Part shown: in pieces, positions 13,815 through 17,885 of the stretch
How the letters are laid out: every line of letters starts with the position of its first letter
Position numbering within the stretch: the first letter of the stretch is position 1
Notes under the pieces: generated by a model
The model's input: only the letters and a program-made list of their open reading frames with translations
Told to the model about the DNA's origin: nothing
The model's database searches: none
Assembly (NCBI GenBank): GCA_964372855.1
Contig: CAYJRY010000025.1
Span: 1 to 17,885, forward strand
DNA: 17,885 nt
DNA from: JACOXT01 sp964372855
GTDB lineage: Bacteria > Patescibacteriota > Microgenomatia > Levybacterales > UBA12049
Direction of reading: 5' to 3'
Translations under genes and position numbers: made by a program

Positions 13815-14447
13815 TTAGGGGTTGTCTTTTGATGTTTGATACGTGTCTAATAATTTAAAAAATTCATCAGGCGTCATGGATTGCAATATTTTCCAAGCTT
13901 TATCCCATTTTTCTTCACGAGTTTCTTGAGGATTCTCTTGTGCTTGAGGCTCAGTTGTTACTGCGCTTCCTGAGTCAAATGCAATGGTATCAGCTGGCTT
14001 TTTATCTTCAGTTTGAAGAGGTGTAACTTCAGAAGGTTGCTCAAGAGTAGCTGGAGCTTCTGAAGTCGTTTCTGCAGGAGGAATCGCTGGGGCCAAAGGT
14101 TCAGGCTCGCTGACAACTCCCGCCCCGTCTAATCCGGACGTATCTAAATTTGGCAAGTTTGGCGATTGCGCCTCATGAGCGCTTGGGACCTCTTGTTTGC
14201 TAATTTCATTTAATTGAGATGCAAAATCATATGGTGCTGATGTTGGTGGCATGCTTTCTCCTGGCTGTTGATTCGCTAATCCAGGATTTCCTTGGTCAGA
14301 AGAGAATGGTTGATCAACCATTGGTTGTGTGGGGTTGTCTGCTGGCGGTTTATTACCCCCTAGATGGCTGCTCAACCACCCCTTTAATCCCGACCTACTA
14401 TCCTGCTTTATCTGAGAGCCACTAGCATCCTTTGATGTATCTACCAT
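13815..14447 (-). CDS. Disordered Pro/Gln/Ser-rich hypothetical protein
   Basis: The 210-residue product is dominated by Pro, Gln, Ser, Thr, Glu and Asn and has no membrane segment, signal peptide or cysteine. Residues about 30-165 look intrinsically disordered. The C-terminus (about 175-208) is a short helical module, EEKWDKAWKILQSMTPDEFF, that may bind a partner. The N-terminus begins MVDTSKDASGSQIKQDSRSG. I recognise no family. The ATG is supported by a promoter with its -10 seven bases upstream. The gene is divergent from the DUF11 gene and is transcribed toward rho, but rho has its own promoter just beyond its stop. Confidence 0.65.
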   Translation of the reverse strand: MVDTSKDASGSQIKQDSRSGLKGWLSSHLGGNKPPADNPTQPMVDQPFSSDQGNPGLANQQPGESMPPTSAPYDFASQLNEISKQEVPSAHEAQSPNLPNLDTSGLDGAGVVSEPEPLAPAIPPAETTSEAPATLEQPSEVTPLQTEDKKPADTIAFDSGSAVTTEPQAQENPQETREEKWDKAWKILQSMTPDEFFKLLDTYQTSKDNP

Positions 14448-14454
14448 ATATCTA

Positions 14455-14482
14455 CTTTTACATAATTAAACTAATGTGTCAA
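14455..14482 (-). promoter_or_regulatory. Promoter of the disordered-protein gene
   Basis: The minus strand has TTGACA (14482-14477), a 16-base spacer and TAAAAG (14460-14455; four of six). Only seven bases lie between the -10 and the ATG at 14447. It forms a divergent pair with the promoter at 14506-14534. Confidence 0.5.
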
Positions 14483-14505
14483 TAGGCAAAACAATTTTTC
14501 TCTAC

Positions 14506-14534
14506 TTGACATATCCTATAATGTATGTTATATT
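14506..14534 (+). promoter_or_regulatory. Promoter of the DUF11 gene
   Basis: TTGACA (14506-14511) is followed after exactly 17 bases by TATATT (14529-14534). The predicted transcription start near 14541 gives a leader of about 12 bases with no Shine-Dalgarno. Confidence 0.7.
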
Positions 14535-14552
14535 CACCTTCTTAATTGCAAC

Positions 14553-15254
14553 ATGAATATAAAATCATTTTTAACATCAGCTGTTCTGCTTGGTATTATA
14601 CTATTTACACATCCTATAGCTTCTTATGCGCAGACTATTTGCACTCCTATTTACGGCGGAGGACAAACATGTGTTACTACGGGAGAATTCAGTGTCGACA
14701 AAAAAATCCTAAACCCAATAACCAATAATTATGTAGACAATTTAGGAGTCAATGACGCAAGGTTCAAGCCAGGTGATATAGTAAATTTCCAAATTGATAT
14801 AATAAACAATGGTGATGCCTTACTTCGAACTATTGACATAAAAGACACTTTCCCTCAATATTTGAATTTCGAGTCAGGACCTGGGAGCTTCAACGCAAAT
14901 ACCAAAATCCTAACTTTTAATTTAAGCAATCTGGCCTCAAAAGAGAAAAGAACATTTAAAATTGCGGGGAAAGTTGCTGATGCAAATCAAATTACTCTCA
15001 CAAATGGATTTGTTTGTGTTGTTAATCAGGTTCAGGCAGTAAATCCAGCAGATACCAAACAAACAAGCCAAGACAACACTCAATTTTGTATCGAGAAAAA
15101 CGGAGAAATAAAAGGAGGATTTCCAGTAGTTTCTCCTGTCCCTGTCTATCAAACTCCCCCAACAGGAGGAGAATCATTAATTCTCTTCTCTCTTTTACCA
15201 ACCGGCCTCGCCGGCTGGCTCCTAAGAAAAATATCTATCAAGAATCACAAATAA
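14553..15254 (+). CDS. Secreted DUF11 surface protein with C-terminal anchor
   Basis: This 233-residue protein has an N-terminal signal peptide (hydrophobic residues 5-20, probable cleavage after ASYA at residue 26). A DUF11-type Ig-like domain follows at about residues 60-135 (DARFKPGDIVNFQIDIINNG, IKDTFPQYLNFESGPG, LASKEKRTFKI), the kind repeated in bacterial adhesins. The C-terminus has a sorting-like tripartite tail: TPPTGGE at residue 201, a hydrophobic segment (LILFSLLPTGLAGWLL) and the basic end RKISIKNHK. It is probably displayed on the cell surface. Four cysteines in the mature part may form disulfides. No sortase gene is in the window. It has a strong promoter and ends 29 bases before the glycosyltransferase-kinase gene, which has its own -10. 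Confidence 0.85.
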   Translation: MNIKSFLTSAVLLGIILFTHPIASYAQTICTPIYGGGQTCVTTGEFSVDKKILNPITNNYVDNLGVNDARFKPGDIVNFQIDIINNGDALLRTIDIKDTFPQYLNFESGPGSFNANTKILTFNLSNLASKEKRTFKIAGKVADANQITLTNGFVCVVNQVQAVNPADTKQTSQDNTQFCIEKNGEIKGGFPVVSPVPVYQTPPTGGESLILFSLLPTGLAGWLLRKISIKNHK

Positions 15255-15272
15255 GAATAAAGCTCTTATAAT
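15244..15272 (+). promoter_or_regulatory. Promoter of the glycosyltransferase-kinase gene
   Basis: A perfect TATAAT (15267-15272) is preceded, at 17-base spacing, by ATCACA (15244-15249; four of six to TTGACA). It overlaps the end of the DUF11 gene and lies 11 bases before ATG 15284, so the mRNA would have almost no leader. Confidence 0.55.
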
Positions 15273-15283
15273 AGAAGCTAAAT

Positions 15284-17885
15284 ATGGAAAAATTAACTCA
15301 TCAACCACCTTTTGAAAAACGTATATTGGCGCTAATGCCTCATGAGTTAGAGCAAAGACTATTGGTAAGAAAGGCTAGTCTTAATGGTTCTAGAAAAAGT
15401 AAAGATGCAGGAAAAGAGATCGTGTTGATGGAAAGACGTCTTAATTTATTACGTGAAGATATGGGAGCCTCAAGCGAAGAGATTCGTGGTAGAAGAACTG
15501 CAATTGCCAAAGAACTAGCTCACTTGGATGAAACCAAAAATTATGATTGGTTTCTTAGAGAAAGTCTTAGTATTAGATTACGACTGTTACATCAAAGAAC
15601 AGAAAATCTAAGATCTTTGGGGCCTATAATCAGTGTTTTGGAGCATAAAGCTTGGAAAAAAGAACAATGGTTGGGAGGAAAAGCATTATCTCCACAGGAG
15701 TGGGAACAACTTTCTCCAAGATTGGTGTCCGACCCTCAAGCTAAATTAGAAGAAAGTGAAGAATATAGATGGTATTTGAGCACTCTTTCAGAACATAAAA
15801 GAAAAGAAGTAGATTCATTGGCAGGGCAAATTAAACCAATTGGAGATGATGTTAGAGCAGTAGTATGCATACCTACGTATAAAGAAGGTGGCAATATTTA
15901 TCGGACTCTAAGTAATTACTTAGGACAAAAAGAGATGCCCCAAGAAGGAGTATCAACAACAAAAGCTTTTGATTGCCGTAAGCTTCGTATTGTGGTTTTT
16001 GATAATTATCCAGAAGGAGCAAATCCTGATCAAACTCAAGCCGAAGTAAGAAGATTTATCAAGGATCATCCTGAAATCCCAGTTGATTATGTAAAAGCAC
16101 AATTTACTAAAGATACTGCCACAATTGGTCATATCAGAAATATGCTTGCCGCTGCTGTAATCGCAAGATCTCTTGAACGAAAAAATCCAAAAGGAGAATT
16201 GATTTATATTAGTAACGATGGAGATATGCCACAAAAAGCAATAAATCCTACTTACGTCGCAGACATAATCCATGAATTCGATACCCATCCAAATATGGAT
16301 GCTTTAGCTGGCAAGATTGATATGCCAGAATCTCAAATGGCTCAACTTCCAGTCCAATTAGCTACAAGACGTCTATGGCAATATATGGACAGTATATATA
16401 GTCTAAAAGTTACAAAACAACCATTTCTTGTGGGAAGAAATTCAGCAATTAGACTAAAAATGGTGGCTGCTGTTGGTAATTACGATCCAAGAGATCGAGC
16501 AGGAGAAGATGTTGAGATCGGCAATAAAATTAAGTGGATAAGATCGTGGGATCCAAAACTTAGAGACTTTAATAAAGCTTTGATTAGAGGAGGTAAATTT
16601 CAATCAGGGAATAGAATACGTTATGTATCTAGAATCTCAATGGATACTGACCCTCGAAGAGATATTTTTAGACTTATATGTGGAGAACGAATTAAAACAC
16701 AATACTCACAATTTGAAAGAAACAAAGATCTCCGAACAATGCAAACTGATGATTTAATCCAAGAGGCAATCAATAAAGGACATAAAGTATTCAATAGAGC
16801 GTTATTTGAACTGGAAGCTGGTCAGATCTACTACGATTCTCTAGGAGAAGAAAAAGGATTAGGAATAGAAGGAAGAATAGATACATTCACTAGAGCAATG
16901 GCGCTATTAGGAGCAAAATGGGAAATTAAAAACGGTAAATTTAAGCTAACTGATACCACAAAACTAGAAGAAAATATTTGGCTTCTACAATTTAGACAAC
17001 TTCATCAACGTAAAGTCGAAGAATGGCTCGGAACAAAGCTTAAATCAATTGGAGCACTTAGGAGTGACAATAATAGAGTATTAACTGCTGAAACATTGGA
17101 TGGCAATAAAGTAATAATTAGAACTTCAAGTCAAAATGACAGAAACAAGTTTCTCTCAGAGAAAATGATCCTCGACTTATTAAGAAGAAATGGAATTCCA
17201 GTCCCGCGTATTATTGCCTTAGATACTACGAAAACAATAATTCCAGACAGGACAATATTTGTATGTGAAAGATTACCTGGGGAAACATTAAATGGAGATC
17301 CTACAAAAAATAAAATTGCTGAAACTTCATTACTTATCCAGATTGGAAGTGTATTAAAAAGAATACATGAGATAGAAGTTGGAAGGGGTTTTGGATTTAT
17401 CGATGAACAAGGAAACGGAACCAATAAATGCTGGGAAGAATTCGTTTTGAAACCCTTTCATTCTGAAAGATTAACCTTTTTAGTAGACAGAGGTTTTATC
17501 AGTAAAGCGGATCTTATAAAGGCAATTAACTTTGCAAACTCCAATAGATTTTTATTAGATAATTGTCCTCGCAAGCTACTTCATGGCGATTTCGCCTTAA
17601 GCAATATACTGCAAAAAGATAACAAACTAGTAGCAGTAATTGATTTTGAAAATGCAAAAGCTGGTGATCCTCTATGGGATATTGCTCATTTTGTAGTCTA
17701 TGAACGAGATCGGATAGGAGGAGATAAAGGAGTCCAGGCTTTACTTAACGGATATGGAAATCCTAATTTACTATCTGATCCTAAACTAAGATTTAAATAT
17801 TATCTCTATAAATTGTCTGATATTCTTTATGGTTTAGAATGGTATAGTTATCGACCCCATAGGTTTAAAGATATAGAATGGCTTA
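15284..17885 (+). CDS. Family-2-like glycosyltransferase fused to an APH/choline-kinase-like phosphotransferase (3' end outside the window)
   Basis: The frame is open for 867 codons to the window edge with no stop. Residues about 1-185 are charged and helical. A GT-A glycosyltransferase domain follows: VVCIPTYKEGG (about 193-203) opens the nucleotide-sugar fold, YISNDGDMP (about 308-316) supplies the DxD metal motif, and RAGEDVEIGNKI (about 405) is the family-2 'ED' acceptor-side motif. A helical linker spans about 480-585. From about 588 a kinase fold begins: KVIIRTSSQNDRNKFLSE (ATP-side Lys), IFVCERLPGETL, the Brenner motif LLHGDFALSNIL (about 764-775, catalytic Asp and metal Asn), and VAVIDFENAKAGDPLWDIAH (the DFE/DFG-like metal Asp). 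All key residues of both halves are present, so both may be active. The likely role is building and phosphorylating a sugar or glycan of the envelope; substrates are unknown. ATG 15284 follows a perfect -10. Confidence 0.85.
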   Translation, partial: MEKLTHQPPFEKRILALMPHELEQRLLVRKASLNGSRKSKDAGKEIVLMERRLNLLREDMGASSEEIRGRRTAIAKELAHLDETKNYDWFLRESLSIRLRLLHQRTENLRSLGPIISVLEHKAWKKEQWLGGKALSPQEWEQLSPRLVSDPQAKLEESEEYRWYLSTLSEHKRKEVDSLAGQIKPIGDDVRAVVCIPTYKEGGNIYRTLSNYLGQKEMPQEGVSTTKAFDCRKLRIVVFDNYPEGANPDQTQAEVRRFIKDHPEIPVDYVKAQFTKDTATIGHIRNMLAAAVIARSLERKNPKGELIYISNDGDMPQKAINPTYVADIIHEFDTHPNMDALAGKIDMPESQMAQLPVQLATRRLWQYMDSIYSLKVTKQPFLVGRNSAIRLKMVAAVGNYDPRDRAGEDVEIGNKIKWIRSWDPKLRDFNKALIRGGKFQSGNRIRYVSRISMDTDPRRDIFRLICGERIKTQYSQFERNKDLRTMQTDDLIQEAINKGHKVFNRALFELEAGQIYYDSLGEEKGLGIEGRIDTFTRAMALLGAKWEIKNGKFKLTDTTKLEENIWLLQFRQLHQRKVEEWLGTKLKSIGALRSDNNRVLTAETLDGNKVIIRTSSQNDRNKFLSEKMILDLLRRNGIPVPRIIALDTTKTIIPDRTIFVCERLPGETLNGDPTKNKIAETSLLIQIGSVLKRIHEIEVGRGFGFIDEQGNGTNKCWEEFVLKPFHSERLTFLVDRGFISKADLIKAINFANSNRFLLDNCPRKLLHGDFALSNILQKDNKLVAVIDFENAKAGDPLWDIAHFVVYERDRIGGDKGVQALLNGYGNPNLLSDPKLRFKYYLYKLSDILYGLEWYSYRPHRFKDIEWL

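Noticed and set aside
15190..15215. Hairpin CCGGC-CTC-GCCGG near the end of the DUF11 gene as a terminator
   Set aside because: It is inside the coding sequence about 40 bases before the stop and has no T-tract after it.
17131..17424. 97-codon minus-strand frame and similar antisense frames (1602-1796, 3718-3963, 11113-11382, 13435-13704)
   Set aside because: All lie inside confidently identified genes on the other strand.
1..17885. CRISPR arrays, insertion sequences, prophage or toxin-antitoxin systems
   Set aside because: No regularly spaced direct repeats, transposase or integrase motifs, phage structural genes or antitoxin-toxin pairs were seen on either strand.

Overview
The window looks like chromosomal DNA of a Candidate Phyla Radiation (Patescibacteria) bacterium, most likely of the Microgenomates (OP11) type. 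The DNA is AT-rich with AT-heavy spacers. The standard code fits: no reading frame needs TGA as a sense codon. Both tRNAs lack an encoded CCA end. The gene mix is one I associate with that group: a polytopic O-antigen-ligase-like protein fused to TPRs, a LysM-LysM-M23 peptidase, LemA, a double zinc-ribbon protein, a multi-wHTH protein and a DUF11 surface protein. The phylum call is inference from gene content; no rRNA is present.

Layout. 1-163 (-) is the N-terminus of leucyl-tRNA synthetase, followed by about 770 bases of very AT-rich DNA without a convincing gene. 933-3041 (+) is the Wzy/ligase-like TPR membrane protein; its stop codon directly abuts that of a convergent 773-residue protein of unknown function (3042-5363, -). 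5596-5898 (-) is a double zinc-ribbon protein behind a strong Shine-Dalgarno and a GC-rich, highly foldable leader. 6287-7423 (-) holds a CaCA-type cation exchanger preceded by a tiny CARDB-like fragment. Two plus-strand tRNA-Ala genes (CGC and GGC anticodons) flank a spacer that forms a large inverted repeat. 7819-8965 (-) is lemA plus an overlapping membrane-anchored protein. 9121-10478 (-) is one multi-wHTH gene split by a -1 frameshift in an A run. 10502-11627 (-) is a LysM/M23 peptidase interrupted by a 10-N scaffold gap that appears false. 11685-13656 (-) is rho overlapping a ferric-reductase-like haem membrane protein. 13815-14447 (-) is a disordered Pro/Gln-rich protein, divergent from 14553-15254 (+), a secreted DUF11 protein with a C-terminal anchor. 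15284 to the window end (+) is a large fusion of a family-2-like glycosyltransferase and an APH/choline-kinase-like phosphotransferase; no stop occurs in its 867 codons, so it runs off the window.

How the genes relate. Much of the window serves the cell envelope: ligase-like glycan protein, M23 peptidase, LemA, DUF11 surface protein, haem membrane protein and the glycosyltransferase-kinase. Housekeeping genes (leuS, rho, two tRNA-Ala) are interspersed. Many genes have a recognisable -35/-10 pair whose -10 ends only 6-11 bases before the start codon and have no clear Shine-Dalgarno, which suggests leaderless or near-leaderless mRNAs. The zinc-ribbon gene and rho are the exceptions, with long leaders containing inverted or tandem repeats.

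Most unusual items: the glycosyltransferase-phosphotransferase fusion, the branched inverted-repeat leader of the zinc-ribbon gene, the palindromic peptide-coding repeat inside Rho, the frameshifted multi-wHTH gene, and a tRNA-Ala(CGC) with a non-canonical T-loop.
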